A DNA stretch of 64,000 bases from Pectobacterium peruviense (GTDB taxonomy: Bacteria > Pseudomonadota > Gammaproteobacteria > Enterobacterales > Enterobacteriaceae). The translations under genes were made by a program, and so were the position numbers. Under the pieces are notes generated by a model. It was given only the letters and a program-made list of their open reading frames with translations, did no database searches and had not been told where the DNA came from. This document shows, in pieces, positions 28,672-39,213 of the stretch (position 1 is the stretch's first letter; each line of letters begins with the position of its first letter). Location: contig NZ_LXFV01000019.1 in NCBI RefSeq assembly GCF_002847345.1, positions 48,289 to 112,288 on the forward strand, written 5' to 3'.

Positions 28672-30039
28672 TCAGGCTTTCCAGCGCGGCACACACAGCC
28701 GAATCACTAACCCGCACTGCTCACCATTATCCGCCTCAATATGTCCACCGTGCGCCAGCACCACTTTACGGGCAATCGCCAGCCCTAATCCATAGCCTTT
28801 GCCGGACAGCGGCGAATCAACCCGAATGAAAGGGTCGAAGATACTGGAGAGCTTACTTTTCTCCACGCCAGGCCCCTGATCGGCAACCTGAATCGTCCAC
28901 TCCTGCTCATTGCCAATTAACGACACCGCAACCTGCTGTGCGGGTGCAGAAAAACGTAACGCATTGCGCATCACATTATCGACAGCCCTACGCATCAGCT
29001 CCGCATTGCCTTTAATCGTGTAATCGTCGTCTTCATCCGCGGCGAGCAGGATTTCAACGCCCGTGACCTGCGCTTCATAGCGTGTATCGTTTACCACGGC
29101 TGTCACCAACCCCAGTAGATCGAAATAGGCTTCCTCAATGCCGGAATTCTCCGTGCGCGATAGCGTCAGCAGTTCGCCGATCATCTTATCCATCAATAAA
29201 GCTTCACGCTCGATGCGCTGCAAGGAATTCTCTAGATTGTCCCGGTTCTGCCTCACCAGCCCGATGGCAAGCTGCAAACGCGCCAGTGGGGAACGTAACT
29301 CATGCGAAACATCATGAAGCAGCTGTTCACGCGCGCTAGCCAAGCTGTCCAGCCGTTCGACCATGGAATCAAAATCGCGCGCTACATCGCTAATTTCATC
29401 GTGACGTTTACGCATCACCGGCAGCAGGCGCACATTCAGATCGCCCTGCGCAACCTGATCAAAACCGGCGCGGATCTGGTTCAACGGACGTGCCAAACTC
29501 CATGCCAGCACCGAGCTGAACAGCAGTCCACCAAACCCCGCAATGACTACAAACGGCGCAGGCACATTGAGGAACTCGACGGGACGAGGAGGACGAAATT
29601 CGCTGCGTAGCAATTCAGCGTCATAGCGTATCTGATACCACTTTCCTGCTGGGCCGCTGACCTGTTTGATAACGTAGGTGGCACGCTGCACGCCACGTTT
29701 TTCCGGTGCAAAAGCCTCGTCGAGCAAAGCGTTTTGCGGGGAGGAAACTAATTCCTGTTCCGACAGCGGCAGAGGCGATTCCGTGATGGAAATGTATTGC
29801 TGCTCTTTCTCCGGTAGCAGCGACATCACATCGTTCAGCTCCCCCAAACCGCCATGTTGCAACGCCGCGGCCACTATCTCGGTTTGCATCGTCGCAATGC
29901 GTGAAACCACAATTTCTTCCAACGGCTTATGACGATCTCCACTCAAGGAAAAAGCCAACCACAGCAGTTGAGACATGACGAGAAACGTCAGCCAAAATCC
30001 CAGTAATATCTTCCAGAAAAGTCTTCCACGAATCATCAT
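28672..30039 (-). CDS. two-component sensor histidine kinase (CpxA-like)
   Basis: A 455-residue inner-membrane kinase: N-terminal membrane helix, periplasmic sensor of about 125 residues, second helix near residue 165-185, HAMP domain (RPLNQIRAGFDQVAQGDLNVRL), HisKA with phospho-acceptor His in LLHDVSHELRSPLARLQ, and HATPase (NALRFS, DQGPGVEKSKL, GYGLGLAI). It overlaps the response regulator stop by one base (TGATG). It is divergent from the macAB-like operon, so it may control that pump. Not identical enough to CpxA to use that name. Confidence 0.85.
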   Translation of the reverse strand: MMIRGRLFWKILLGFWLTFLVMSQLLWLAFSLSGDRHKPLEEIVVSRIATMQTEIVAAALQHGGLGELNDVMSLLPEKEQQYISITESPLPLSEQELVSSPQNALLDEAFAPEKRGVQRATYVIKQVSGPAGKWYQIRYDAELLRSEFRPPRPVEFLNVPAPFVVIAGFGGLLFSSVLAWSLARPLNQIRAGFDQVAQGDLNVRLLPVMRKRHDEISDVARDFDSMVERLDSLASAREQLLHDVSHELRSPLARLQLAIGLVRQNRDNLENSLQRIEREALLMDKMIGELLTLSRTENSGIEEAYFDLLGLVTAVVNDTRYEAQVTGVEILLAADEDDDYTIKGNAELMRRAVDNVMRNALRFSAPAQQVAVSLIGNEQEWTIQVADQGPGVEKSKLSSIFDPFIRVDSPLSGKGYGLGLAIARKVVLAHGGHIEADNGEQCGLVIRLCVPRWKA

Positions 30040-30719
30040 CAGCGAATCCGGTATCCTACGCTGCGCACGGTTTCAATCGTCATCGTGTTGCCTGCCAAGG
30101 CTCCAAGCTTCTGACGAATATTGCTGATGTGCACGTCCACACTGCGGTCATAGGCCTCGCGGCGACGCCCCAGACATTTTTCGGACAGCTCATCTTTTGA
30201 CACAACCCGCTCAGGGGAACGGAGCAGCAACTCCAACAAATTAAACTCAGACGCCGTCAGATCAAACGGCTTCCCACGCCATTCGCTGATGCGCGTTGCG
30301 GGGTTCAATACCAGATCGCCACTGGCAGCCACACTTTCGTCTCGTTTTGTACTCGGCTGATCGTCATAGCGACGTAGCACCGCACGCAGCCTTGCCACCA
30401 GTTCACGCGGGTAACAAGGTTTAGGCATGTAGTCATCCGCCCCCATTTCCAAACCGATGACCCTGTCGATGTTGTCACCTCTCGCCGTCAGCATAATAAC
30501 GGGCAGTTGCTGGGTTTTTCGGATCTGGCGCAGCACATCAATCCCGCTCATATCCGGCAACATGACATCCAAGATCATCGCGGTATAATCACCCGATATC
30601 GCGCCATCGACGCCTTCTTTTCCTGTTAGCACGCGAGATGTGGAAAACCCTTCCGCGTTCAGATACTCACAGAGCATATCGCCCAGCTCTACGTCGTCAT
30701 CGACCAATAAAATATTCAT
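30039..30719 (-). CDS. OmpR-family response regulator (CpxR-like)
   Basis: A 226-residue regulator with a receiver domain (DDDVELG acidic pocket, phospho-acceptor Asp in MILDVMLPDMSG, Lys in MPKPCYP) and a C-terminal winged helix (FDLTASEFNLLELLL, VDVHISNIRQKLG). First gene of the pair with the sensor kinase. Its promoter faces that of the macAB-like genes across 251 bp. Confidence 0.87.
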   Translation of the reverse strand: MNILLVDDDVELGDMLCEYLNAEGFSTSRVLTGKEGVDGAISGDYTAMILDVMLPDMSGIDVLRQIRKTQQLPVIMLTARGDNIDRVIGLEMGADDYMPKPCYPRELVARLRAVLRRYDDQPSTKRDESVAASGDLVLNPATRISEWRGKPFDLTASEFNLLELLLRSPERVVSKDELSEKCLGRRREAYDRSVDVHISNIRQKLGALAGNTMTIETVRSVGYRIR

Positions 30720-30740
30720 ATCCAGTCCTCATTAATCGGA

Positions 30741-30806
30741 TATACCCTAAACAATTCGAGCTATGAGAGGGAAAACACACAGGTAGCTTGAAGTATGACG
30801 AGTATA
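30741..30806 (+). repeat. internally deleted ERIC element
   Basis: Starts with TATACCCTAAACAATTCGAG and ends with TAGCTTGAAGTATGACGAGTATA, the two ends of ERIC, but only 66 bp long, so the centre is missing. It lies in the regulatory region between the two-component system and the macAB-like operon. Confidence 0.8.
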
Positions 30807-30970
30807 GATAATGTATTCTCAGGCCTGACGTGAATATTCGCAGCCAGATTTACTTAATCCTTACCATTTCTTTCAGCAAAGATTACCGATACCTTTACGG
30901 ACTCAGGGTAAATTACTCACCTGCGCTATTTACTCCCGTTAAGAGCATTCATTAAGGACGACTCCCCCTG

Positions 30971-32167
30971 ATGCAACCACGATTTTTTACACGCCGCCGT
31001 ACAACGATCGCCATTGGTCTTATCGTCACTGCCGTGCTTATTCATCTATTTTTCAACAAGCCATCGCCAGCACCCAATGCGCTCACTGCCGCCGCAGAGA
31101 TTGCGGATCTCGAACAGACAGTACTCGCCGACGGAGAAATTGAGGCACAGAAGCAGGTCAGCGTCGGGGCACAAGCCTCAGGACAAATCAAAGCGCTGCA
31201 CGTCGAACTCGGCGATAAAGTGAAAAAAGGGCAATTGATCGCCGAGATTGATGACCTCACTCAGCAGGACACATTAAAGAATGGCGAGGCTGCGCTAAAA
31301 AACGTTCAGGCTCAGCGAGCCGCCAAATTGGCTGAATTGCGTAATAACGAATTAAGCTGGCAGCGTCAGCAAATGCTGGTGAAGCGCGGTGTGGGCGTAC
31401 AGGCTGATTACGATAGTGCGAAGGCGACACTCGACGCGACCAGAGCCAATATCGACGCGCTAGATGCCCAAATCGTTCAGGCACAGATCACCGTCAACAC
31501 CGCCAAGGTTAATCTGGGATACACGCAGATTCGCTCACCGATGGATGGCACCGTCGTCGCGATTCCGGTTGAAGCAGGCCAAACGGTGAATGCGATCCAG
31601 ACGACGCCGACCATCGCCAAGGTCGCCAATTTGGACACCATGACCATCAAGGTAAAAATCTCAGAAGCCGACGTCGTCAAGGTAAAAACCGGTATGCCCG
31701 TCTGGTTCAGTATTCTGGGCGAGCCGAATAAACGCTACGAAGCCACGCTGAGTTCGATCGAGCCCGCGCCCGACTCCATCAACACGGATACCACCACGAC
31801 GTCATCCAGCACAAGCAGCTCCAGTTCATCATCCAGTACCGCAATCTATTACAACGGCCAGTTCGATGTGAAAAATCCCGACGGCGTATTGCGTATTTCA
31901 ATGACGGCGCAGGTCTATATTCTGCTGTCCTCGGTGAAAAATGCCATCGTCGTCCCCGCGACTGCACTCACTTTACGCAATGGCATGTGGTACGTGCAGG
32001 TCGTGAACGCGAATAAGAAGATTGAGTCTCGTCTGGTGACGCTTGGCCTCAACGATAACGTGCGTACCCAGATCCGCTCGGGGCTCAGCGTCGGTGAGCA
32101 GGTGGTTGTCACCCAGTCATCCGGCGATGCAGCCTCCACGCATCCCGGCCCGCCGATGGGGATGTAA
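30971..32167 (+). CDS. MacA-like periplasmic adaptor
   Basis: A 398-residue membrane-fusion protein anchored by one N-terminal helix (ITIGLIVTAVLIHLF-like segment at residues 12-28). The lipoyl halves are VGAQASGQIKALHVELGDKVKKGQ and GYTQIRSPMDGTVV, separated by a coiled-coil hairpin (about residues 95-185). It bridges the MacB-like transporter to an outer-membrane TolC, which is not encoded here. A Ser/Thr tract at about residues 274-292 is an unusual insertion. The macB-like start follows after 3 bp. Confidence 0.86.
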   Translation: MQPRFFTRRRTTIAIGLIVTAVLIHLFFNKPSPAPNALTAAAEIADLEQTVLADGEIEAQKQVSVGAQASGQIKALHVELGDKVKKGQLIAEIDDLTQQDTLKNGEAALKNVQAQRAAKLAELRNNELSWQRQQMLVKRGVGVQADYDSAKATLDATRANIDALDAQIVQAQITVNTAKVNLGYTQIRSPMDGTVVAIPVEAGQTVNAIQTTPTIAKVANLDTMTIKVKISEADVVKVKTGMPVWFSILGEPNKRYEATLSSIEPAPDSINTDTTTTSSSTSSSSSSSSTAIYYNGQFDVKNPDGVLRISMTAQVYILLSSVKNAIVVPATALTLRNGMWYVQVVNANKKIESRLVTLGLNDNVRTQIRSGLSVGEQVVVTQSSGDAASTHPGPPMGM

Positions 32168-32170
32168 CGC

Positions 32171-34123
32171 ATGTCCACATCCATACTTAAGCTGACCGGT
32201 ATTACGCGCCGCTTTTCCAACGGTGAACAGGACGTTACCGTTCTCAAAGACATCAACCTGACCATCAATCAGGGCGAAATGGTAGCGATTGTCGGCGCGT
32301 CAGGATCGGGAAAATCCACGCTGATGAATATTCTCGGCTGCCTGGATAAGCCGTCCGCCGGTGACTATCAGGTAGCAGGACGTTCCGTTGGTGAGCTAGA
32401 TAACGACCAGCTCGCTGAACTGCGCCGCGAACATTTCGGCTTTATTTTTCAGCGCTATCACCTGCTTGGCGATCTGACCGCGCTAGGGAATGTCGAAGTA
32501 CCCGCGATTTATGCAGGAAAGAGCCGACTGGCGCGCCGTCAACGGGCAGCAGATCTGTTGACCAGACTGGGGCTGGAAAATCGTCTTCACTATCGACCCA
32601 GCCAGCTTTCCGGCGGCCAACAGCAGCGTGTGAGTATCGCGCGGGCGCTGATGAACGCTGGCGGCATCATTCTGGCGGATGAACCGACCGGTGCGCTGGA
32701 CACCCACAGCGGCAATGAAGTTCTGAGCATACTTCGCGACCTGCACAGACAGGGCAATACGGTCGTGATCGTCACGCACGATATGACGATTGCTGAACAT
32801 GCACAGCGCATCATCGAATTGCGCGATGGCGAAGTGATTGCCGATAGACAGACGCGCCCCGAAGAAGCTATCGCATCGTTACCGGAAGCGGCAAACTCTC
32901 CGGCCACCTCTGCCCTGAATCAGTTCAAAGATCGCTTTATTGATGCGTTTAAAATGGCGCTGCTGGCAATGAACGCCCAGCGGATGCGCACCTTTTTGAC
33001 CATGCTCGGCATTATCATCGGTATCGCGTCCGTCGTTTCAGTGGTCGCTCTGGGAAAAGGCTCACAAGAGCAGGTGCTAGCCGATATCAACTCGATGGGC
33101 ACCAGTACGCTGGAGATCTTCCCCGGCAAAGGTTTCGGCGACATGGATGCCAGTGCTATCCAGACGCTACGCGCCAGTGATATTCAGCCACTGACGCAGC
33201 AGCCCTACGTGCATAGCGTGACGCCCTCGGTCTCCACCAGCGTAACGATGCGATACGGTAACATTGCCGTTTCCGCCAGCGTTTCTGGGGTCGGCGAACA
33301 GTTCTTCACCGTGCGTGGCTATACGTTGGAACGTGGAGTGCTTTTCCCTCGTAGCAGCGTCGATGAGCTAACGCAGGATGCGGTGATTGACAAAAATACC
33401 CGCGATAAGCTCTTTCCCCACGGCGAAGATCCTATTGGCCAGGTGATTTTGCTGGGATCGTTGCCCGTTCGGATTATTGGCGTCGTCAGCAAGAATCAAA
33501 ACGGCTTTGGCAGCGATGAAAACCTGAACGTCTGGTTGCCGTACACCACGGTGATGAAGCGCATGGTCGGGCAGTCCTACCTGAAAAGCATCACGGTGCG
33601 GGTGAAAGACAATATTGATATGAGCATCGCCGAGCAGAGGATTACCGACCTGCTGATGCAGCGGCACGGTACGAAAGACTTCTTTATCATGAACACCGAT
33701 AGCATCCGACAGATGATCGAGAAAACCACCACCACGCTTACGCTACTGGTTTCGATGATCGCCCTGATTTCGCTGCTGGTCGGCGGTATCGGCGTGATGA
33801 ATATCATGTTGGTGTCGGTGACGGAGCGAACCCGAGAGATCGGCGTTCGTATGGCGGTCGGCGCACGCACTAGCGACATCATGCAGCAGTTTCTTATCGA
33901 AGCCGTGCTGGTTTGCCTGTTCGGCGGTATTGCGGGCGTGGCGCTGTCGTTGGCTATCGGCGTGCTATTCGCACAGCTCAGCAGCAATTTTTCGATGATC
34001 TATTCCAGTTCATCGATCATTGCCGCGTTCCTGTGCTCCAGCTTGATCGGCATTATCTTCGGCTTCTTCCCCGCCCGTCGCGCAGCGCGGATGGAACCGA
34101 TTCATGCGCTGGAGCGGGAGTAA
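32171..34123 (+). CDS. MacB-like ABC transporter
   Basis: A 650-residue protein with an N-terminal ATPase (Walker [10 protein letters not shown], signature [15 protein letters not shown], Walker [12 protein letters not shown]), a membrane helix near residue 275, a large periplasmic domain and three C-terminal helices ending with the FtsX-like part ([17 protein letters not shown]). It pairs with the adaptor upstream. MacAB exports macrolides and, in plant-associated bacteria, peptides or siderophores; the substrate is not readable. Confidence 0.88.
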   Translation: MSTSILKLTGITRRFSNGEQDVTVLKDINLTINQGEMVAIVGASGSGKSTLMNILGCLDKPSAGDYQVAGRSVGELDNDQLAELRREHFGFIFQRYHLLGDLTALGNVEVPAIYAGKSRLARRQRAADLLTRLGLENRLHYRPSQLSGGQQQRVSIARALMNAGGIILADEPTGALDTHSGNEVLSILRDLHRQGNTVVIVTHDMTIAEHAQRIIELRDGEVIADRQTRPEEAIASLPEAANSPATSALNQFKDRFIDAFKMALLAMNAQRMRTFLTMLGIIIGIASVVSVVALGKGSQEQVLADINSMGTSTLEIFPGKGFGDMDASAIQTLRASDIQPLTQQPYVHSVTPSVSTSVTMRYGNIAVSASVSGVGEQFFTVRGYTLERGVLFPRSSVDELTQDAVIDKNTRDKLFPHGEDPIGQVILLGSLPVRIIGVVSKNQNGFGSDENLNVWLPYTTVMKRMVGQSYLKSITVRVKDNIDMSIAEQRITDLLMQRHGTKDFFIMNTDSIRQMIEKTTTTLTLLVSMIALISLLVGGIGVMNIMLVSVTERTREIGVRMAVGARTSDIMQQFLIEAVLVCLFGGIAGVALSLAIGVLFAQLSSNFSMIYSSSSIIAAFLCSSLIGIIFGFFPARRAARMEPIHALERE

Positions 34124-34133
34124 TCATTCGAAA

Positions 34134-34151
34134 TACTCTAAATAATTCGAG
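34134..34151 (+). repeat. ERIC terminal fragment
   Basis: TACTCTAAATAATTCGAG equals the left end of ERIC. Only this end remains, between the convergent macB-like and cysM genes. Confidence 0.6.
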
Positions 34152-34156
34152 TAACC

Positions 34157-35038
34157 TTAATCAAATACCCCGGTGGACAGATACCGATCGCCGCGATCGC
34201 AGGCGATCGCCACAATCACGCTGCCGGGGTTTTCCACCGCAATCCGCAGCGCGCCAGCCACCGCCCCACCGGTGCTGACACCGCAGAAAATACCTTCCTG
34301 ACGCGCCAGTTGCCGCAGCGTATTCTCGGCATCCACTTGCGTCATATCCAGAATACGATCGACCAGATCGGCGCGGAAAATGCCTGGCATATAGTCCGGC
34401 GTCCAACGGCGAATACCGGGAATGTGGCTCCCTTCAGCAGGCTGTAACCCTACGGTACAGACTGCCGAATTCTGCTGCTTTAGATAGCGGCTAACACCGG
34501 AGATTGTGCCTGTCGTCCCCATACTGGAGATAAAATGCGTCAGCTTGCCCGCCGTCTGCTGCCAGATTTCTGGCCCCGTTGTGAGAAAGTGCGCCAGCGA
34601 GTTGTCCGGATTATTGAACTGGTCGAGCGTTTTCCCTTCTCCCGCCAGCACCATCTGTTTCGCTCGATCTCGTGCCCCTTCCATCCCCAGCTTGCGATTG
34701 ACCAACACCAGCTCTGCACCATATGCACGCATCGCAGTCTGGCGCTCATAGCTCATGTTGTCCGGCATCAGCAGGCGCAGCCGGTAGCCTTTTAGCGCCG
34801 CAATCATCGCCAGCGCAATACCGGTATTACCGCTGGTCGCCTCGATCAGCCGGTCACCGGGGGTAATGTCACCGCGATTTTCTGCCTGCTGGATCATAGA
34901 GAATGCAGCGCGATCCTTTACCGAACCGGCGGGATTATTCCCTTCCAGCTTCAGCCAGATTTCACTCTTCACCCCCTGCGTCATGCGCTGCAATTTCACC
35001 AGCGGGGTATTGCCAATACATTGCTCAAGCGTTGTCAC
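34157..35038 (-). CDS. cysM: CysM, cysteine synthase B
   Basis: A 293-residue PLP enzyme making cysteine or S-sulfocysteine from O-acetylserine and sulfide or thiosulfate. PLP Lys41 lies in GSVKDRAAF; the phosphate loop is GTTGTISG. It follows cysW but is separated from it by a Rho-independent terminator, and the usual cysA gene is absent between them. The context with thiosulfate uptake genes supports CysM over a second CysK. Confidence 0.93.
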   Translation of the reverse strand: MTTLEQCIGNTPLVKLQRMTQGVKSEIWLKLEGNNPAGSVKDRAAFSMIQQAENRGDITPGDRLIEATSGNTGIALAMIAALKGYRLRLLMPDNMSYERQTAMRAYGAELVLVNRKLGMEGARDRAKQMVLAGEGKTLDQFNNPDNSLAHFLTTGPEIWQQTAGKLTHFISSMGTTGTISGVSRYLKQQNSAVCTVGLQPAEGSHIPGIRRWTPDYMPGIFRADLVDRILDMTQVDAENTLRQLARQEGIFCGVSTGGAVAGALRIAVENPGSVIVAIACDRGDRYLSTGVFD

Positions 35039-35050
35039 AAGTTGAGTCCT

Positions 35051-35076
35051 AAAAAACTCACGCGTACAACGTGAGT
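35051..35076 (-). terminator. terminator between cysW and cysM
   Basis: On the minus strand ACTCACG-N7-CGTGAGT is followed by six T. It begins 11 nt after the cysW stop and ends 13 nt before the cysM start. It would end the cysPTW transcript unless read through. Confidence 0.8.
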
Positions 35077-35086
35077 GAGATAAACG

Positions 35087-35953
35087 TTAGTGTTTGTTCA
35101 TTTGCCGTTTTACACGCCACTGAATGGCGCTTTTGATCAACAGCGTCAGTATCGCCATCACGGTTAATAGCGCCGCAGCGGTAAACGCCCCTACGCTGTT
35201 ATAATCCTGATGCAGCAATTCGACCTGCAACGGCAGCGTATAGGTTTCGCCACGAATCGAACCAGAAACCACAGATACCGCGCCAAATTCGCCAATCGCC
35301 CGCGCATTGGTGAGCACAACGCCATAAAGCAGCGCCCAGCGAATATTCGGTAATGTCACCTTGTAGAACACCTGCCAACCTGACGCGCCGAGCAGCACGG
35401 CAGCTTCTTCCTCCTGGCTGCCCTGACTCATCATCACCGGAACCAGTTCCCTGACCACAAACGGGCAGGTCACGAATATCGTCACCAGCGCAATACCTGG
35501 CCAGGCAAACATCAGCTGTAGCCCCTGCTCGTCCAGCCAGCCGCCAACCGGGCCGTTAGTGCTGTAAAAGAGCAGATACAGTAAACCGGCGACCACCGGC
35601 GAGACGGCAAAGGGAATGTCGATCAGCGTGAGCAACAGTTGTCGCCCCGGAAACTGAAAGCGCGTGACCAGCCACGCTAGCAGCGTGCCAAAGACCAGAT
35701 TCACTGGCACGACAATCGCGACCACCAGCAGCGTGAGGCCGATCGCATGCAGCATGTCAGGATCGCTCAGATTACGCCAGACACCGCCCAGCCCGTGCGA
35801 TAGCGCAGCGGCAAAAATTGACACCAAGGGGATGACCAGCATGATGAGCGATAATATCACGCCCAGCGCAATCAACGCCGCTTTCGCCCAGTTGCGCTCC
35901 TGCCGAACAGGATGAGGTTGGTGCCGCCGCTTCACGTCAGGAATTTCCGCCAT
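35087..35953 (-). CDS. cysW: CysW, sulfate/thiosulfate ABC permease
   Basis: A 288-residue inner-membrane permease with the EAA-type loop EEEAAVLLGASGWQVFYKVTLPNI and about six hydrophobic segments. It forms the channel with CysT. The start overlaps the cysT stop by one base (TAATG). The next gene in E. coli is the ATPase cysA; here a terminator and then cysM follow. Confidence 0.93.
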   Translation of the reverse strand: MAEIPDVKRRHQPHPVRQERNWAKAALIALGVILSLIMLVIPLVSIFAAALSHGLGGVWRNLSDPDMLHAIGLTLLVVAIVVPVNLVFGTLLAWLVTRFQFPGRQLLLTLIDIPFAVSPVVAGLLYLLFYSTNGPVGGWLDEQGLQLMFAWPGIALVTIFVTCPFVVRELVPVMMSQGSQEEEAAVLLGASGWQVFYKVTLPNIRWALLYGVVLTNARAIGEFGAVSVVSGSIRGETYTLPLQVELLHQDYNSVGAFTAAALLTVMAILTLLIKSAIQWRVKRQMNKH

Positions 35954-36807
35954 TACACGCTCCGGGTCCGTTGACCAAAACGGCTTTGCAGCACATTGAC
36001 GGCAAACAGTATCAGTAAGGAAACCGCTAACACGACGGAGGCAATCGCGCTGGCGGCAGGGAAATCAAACTCCTGCAAACGGATAAAAATCATCAGCGAA
36101 ACGACTTCCGTCTGCCAGGCAATATTCCCCGCAATAAAGATAACCGCGCCAAATTCGCCCAGACTGCGGGCAAACGACAGCGCGGTGCCCGTTAATAGCG
36201 CTGGAGTTAATTCTGGTAAAATGACGTAGCGAAAACACTGCCAGCGATTCGCCCCCAGTGTCTGCGCAGCTTCTTCGTATTCTGGACCCAGATCCTCCAA
36301 CACGGGCTGAACGGTACGCACCACAAAAGGAATACTGGTGAACGCCATCGCGACTGTAATGCCAAGCCAGGTATAGGACACCTTGATACCGTATTCTGCC
36401 AACCATGCGCCGTACCAGCCAGTCGTTGAAAACAGCGCGGCCAGCGTCAGCCCCGCCACGGCGGTGGGGAGCGCAAAGGGTAAGTCCATCAGACCATCCA
36501 GCAGAGCACGCCCGGGAAAGCGATAGCGCGTCAGAATCCACGCCATTAACAGGCCAAATCCCGCATTAAATACCGTCGCCAACCCAGCCGCTAAGAGCGT
36601 CACCTTGTAAGCGGCCACCACCTGTGGATTGGTAATCACCGCCCAGTACTGCCCCCAACTCATTTCAGAGAGTTGCATCACCAGCGCACTTAAGGGCAGT
36701 AACAGAATCAGACAGACAAATAGCAGGCTGCTGCCCAGACTCAGCGCGAATCCCGGCAGCACCCGTTTACTGGAACCAGAAAAGAGGTTACCCGAACCAA
36801 AAGACAT
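35953..36807 (-). CDS. cysT: CysT (CysU), sulfate/thiosulfate ABC permease
   Basis: A 284-residue permease, partner of CysW, with the EAA loop EYEEAAQTLGANRWQCFRYVILPEL. It starts overlapping the cysP stop by one base (TAATG), so the three genes are translationally coupled. Confidence 0.93.
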   Translation of the reverse strand: MSFGSGNLFSGSSKRVLPGFALSLGSSLLFVCLILLLPLSALVMQLSEMSWGQYWAVITNPQVVAAYKVTLLAAGLATVFNAGFGLLMAWILTRYRFPGRALLDGLMDLPFALPTAVAGLTLAALFSTTGWYGAWLAEYGIKVSYTWLGITVAMAFTSIPFVVRTVQPVLEDLGPEYEEAAQTLGANRWQCFRYVILPELTPALLTGTALSFARSLGEFGAVIFIAGNIAWQTEVVSLMIFIRLQEFDFPAASAIASVVLAVSLLILFAVNVLQSRFGQRTRSV

Positions 36808-37835
36808 TATTGACGACCAGCCGCCAGCAATTTATCCAATTCACCACCAGTGTCGAAGTGAGTTTTCATCACTTGGGGCCATGACCCAAACTGATCTTCT
36901 ACCCGAAATAACGTGGTCTCTGGGAAGCGGGATTTTAGCGCTTGCGCCAGTTCAGGGTTATTCACACGGTAGTAAAAATCGGTAATCACCTTCTGTGCTT
37001 CCGGCGTATAAAGGTAATTCAGATAGGCTTTTGCCGCCTGCTCGGTGCCATTCTTCTCGACATTCTTATCAATCCACGCCACCGGGAATTCCGCCAGTAC
37101 GTTAACTTTCGGGACAATCACCTCGTAATTCTCAGCACCGTACTGATTACGGATGTTATTCACCTCGGATTCAAAGCTGATCAGCACATCGCCCAACTGA
37201 CGCTCCACAAACGTGGTCGTTGCCCCACGGCCGCCAGTATCAAATACCTCGACGTTCGCCAGAAAACGCGTTATCCACGCACGGGTTTTAGCCTCATCAC
37301 CACCGTTAGCTTTACTGGTCGCGCCCCAAGCGGCCAGATAGGTATAACGCGCATTACCGGAGGTTTTTGGATTCGGGAAAATCAGCTTAACGTCGTCACG
37401 TACCAGATCGTTCCAGTCGTGGATCCCTTTTGGATTACCTTTACGAACCAGAAAGGCCATGGTTGAGTAGAACGGAGAACTGTTATTCGGTAAACGCGCC
37501 TGCCAGTCGGCGGGAATCAACTGACCGCGATCGTGCAGGATCTGGACGTCAGTCACCTGATTATACGTTACGACGTCAGCCTTCAAGCCTTGCAGGATAG
37601 CCAGTGCCTGCTTGGACGAACCGGCATGCGACTGCTTGATCGTTAGTGGATCGTTGGGGTGCTGCGCTAACCACTGCTTTTCAAAGCCGGGATTGAGCGC
37701 AACAAATAGCTCACGAGACACATCGTAAGAACTGTTCAGCAACTCGGTAGCAGAGACAGCGCTCTGTCCGCCCAGCAGCAATGACAGCGCCAGAGAACCC
37801 TTCACCAGCCAGCCTTTCACCTGTACTTGATTCAT
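36807..37835 (-). CDS. cysP: CysP, periplasmic thiosulfate/sulfate-binding protein
   Basis: A 342-residue solute-binding protein with a signal peptide (cleaved near VSA/TE, residue 29) and the family segments [29 protein letters not shown] and GGRGATTTF. First gene of the cysPTW operon. CysB, the LysR regulator of sulfur assimilation, is the expected activator; its site is too degenerate to place by eye. Confidence 0.93.
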   Translation of the reverse strand: MNQVQVKGWLVKGSLALSLLLGGQSAVSATELLNSSYDVSRELFVALNPGFEKQWLAQHPNDPLTIKQSHAGSSKQALAILQGLKADVVTYNQVTDVQILHDRGQLIPADWQARLPNNSSPFYSTMAFLVRKGNPKGIHDWNDLVRDDVKLIFPNPKTSGNARYTYLAAWGATSKANGGDEAKTRAWITRFLANVEVFDTGGRGATTTFVERQLGDVLISFESEVNNIRNQYGAENYEVIVPKVNVLAEFPVAWIDKNVEKNGTEQAAKAYLNYLYTPEAQKVITDFYYRVNNPELAQALKSRFPETTLFRVEDQFGSWPQVMKTHFDTGGELDKLLAAGRQ

Positions 37836-38147
37836 CTTATTTCCTGCCAGAGTTAGAGCCTATTCGGTAGGCCTTGTTATGGGTGGTCTATCGTTTGCAT
37901 AGCCATTTTTTGAATAAAATGCACTTGTCAGCGCAAATCAGTGTAGGGGGAAGTGGTGGTTAACATATAACCTTTATATATAATATTTCGGAGTTTTTAA
38001 GCGCTAAAGGGCATAACACCACGGCGAGAGATAACAGGAAAAAAAGAGAAGAGATAGCAGAAGAAAATGCGGCAGGTTAGCCGATGAAAGAAAGCTGAAA
38101 GAACCGATGCCTGCACGGAGACAGGCACCAGGAAAACACGTTGGATC
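37836..38147. other. intergenic region between cysP and yfeX
   Basis: 312 bp. The right part holds AT-rich sequence with TATAACCTTTATATATAATATT (read in two halves), suited to a cysP promoter on the minus strand. An 81-codon open frame that overlaps the yfeX end on the same strand lacks family resemblance and is not called. Confidence 0.4.
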
Positions 38148-39047
38148 TTACAGGGACAAAAGCTGATCCAGAGACGGCGCGAAGAAATAACTGCCGCTGA
38201 CAGCACGCGTAAAGCGCAGCATGTCGTCACGTTTACCGTCACGATCGCCGAACATGCTCAGCAACTGCTGCTCAATGTTGTGCAAACGCGCGCAGTAAGC
38301 GACGAAGTAAAGCCCGTTCTTCCCGCTGGCGGTGCCATAAGGCAGACTCTGACGCAGGATTTTAAGCCCTTTGCCGTCCTCCTTTAAATCCACGCGGCTG
38401 AGATGCGAAGTCACAGGGCGCTCATCGGACGACAGCTCTTCATTATCCTGCTTTGTACGCCCGATCATCTGTTCCTGCTGTTCCACGCTAAAGCGCTGCA
38501 ACTGCTTCAGATTGTGTTCCCAACGCTGGGTAAATACGTAGCTGCCACCCGCATCCGGCTGGCCTTCAGGGATAATCGCCACGGCGTGGCGGGCATCGCC
38601 CTGCGGGTTTTCCGTGCCGTCGACAAAGCCACTTAAATCGCGATCTTCCACCCAGCGGAAGCCGTGTGTTTCTTCTTCGATACGAATCGCACTACCAAAC
38701 GCGGCCAGCGCCGCCTGTGCTAGCGTGAAATTGACATCATGGCGGAGCGATTGAATATGGATCAGCAAATCGCGCTGCGTAGCAGGAGCAAGCCCGTTAC
38801 CCAACGGCGTAAATGATTTCAGCTCTGCCGCGCTGTGGTTACAGTCCAGATCGCGCCAAACATCGTTGCCGAACGCCAGCACCGCGCCTAACCCGGCGTC
38901 GGGATACTGCTGCTGCAAATCGTGTAACGTCTGACAGAATTTTTTGCATCCCTGCCGGATAGCATCAAACTCTCCCTGAATCATCGCTTCCATAAAAATG
39001 GCAAAACGGCGGTGTTCCAATAAAATACCGCTTTGAATTGGTGTCAT
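38148..39047 (-). CDS. yfeX: YfeX, Dyp-type heme peroxidase
   Basis: A 299-residue DyP-type peroxidase of the class found in the enterobacterial cytoplasm. The hallmark GFVDGTENP carries the catalytic Asp143; the heme-ligand His lies in a later His-containing segment. Functions proposed for YfeX include porphyrinogen oxidation and iron retrieval from heme. Neighbour of yfeY, as in E. coli. Confidence 0.92.
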   Translation of the reverse strand: MTPIQSGILLEHRRFAIFMEAMIQGEFDAIRQGCKKFCQTLHDLQQQYPDAGLGAVLAFGNDVWRDLDCNHSAAELKSFTPLGNGLAPATQRDLLIHIQSLRHDVNFTLAQAALAAFGSAIRIEEETHGFRWVEDRDLSGFVDGTENPQGDARHAVAIIPEGQPDAGGSYVFTQRWEHNLKQLQRFSVEQQEQMIGRTKQDNEELSSDERPVTSHLSRVDLKEDGKGLKILRQSLPYGTASGKNGLYFVAYCARLHNIEQQLLSMFGDRDGKRDDMLRFTRAVSGSYFFAPSLDQLLSL

Positions 39048-39213
39048 TTCTGCTTCCTCAAGCGTCAGTTTTTTCTTTTGTTGTTATGGTTTACTACGGT
39101 AGTGATGGCAAATACGGCTGCCGAAAAAATATCAGGCGGCGCGGGTATCATACCCGAAGCCACCTGACTTTTACCTTGCGTAAAAACAAATTAGTCTTTT
39201 ACATCAAGATGAA

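Noticed and set aside
37997..38242. 81-codon open frame after yfeX
   Set aside because: It overlaps the yfeX end, has no ribosome site and looks like chance sequence.
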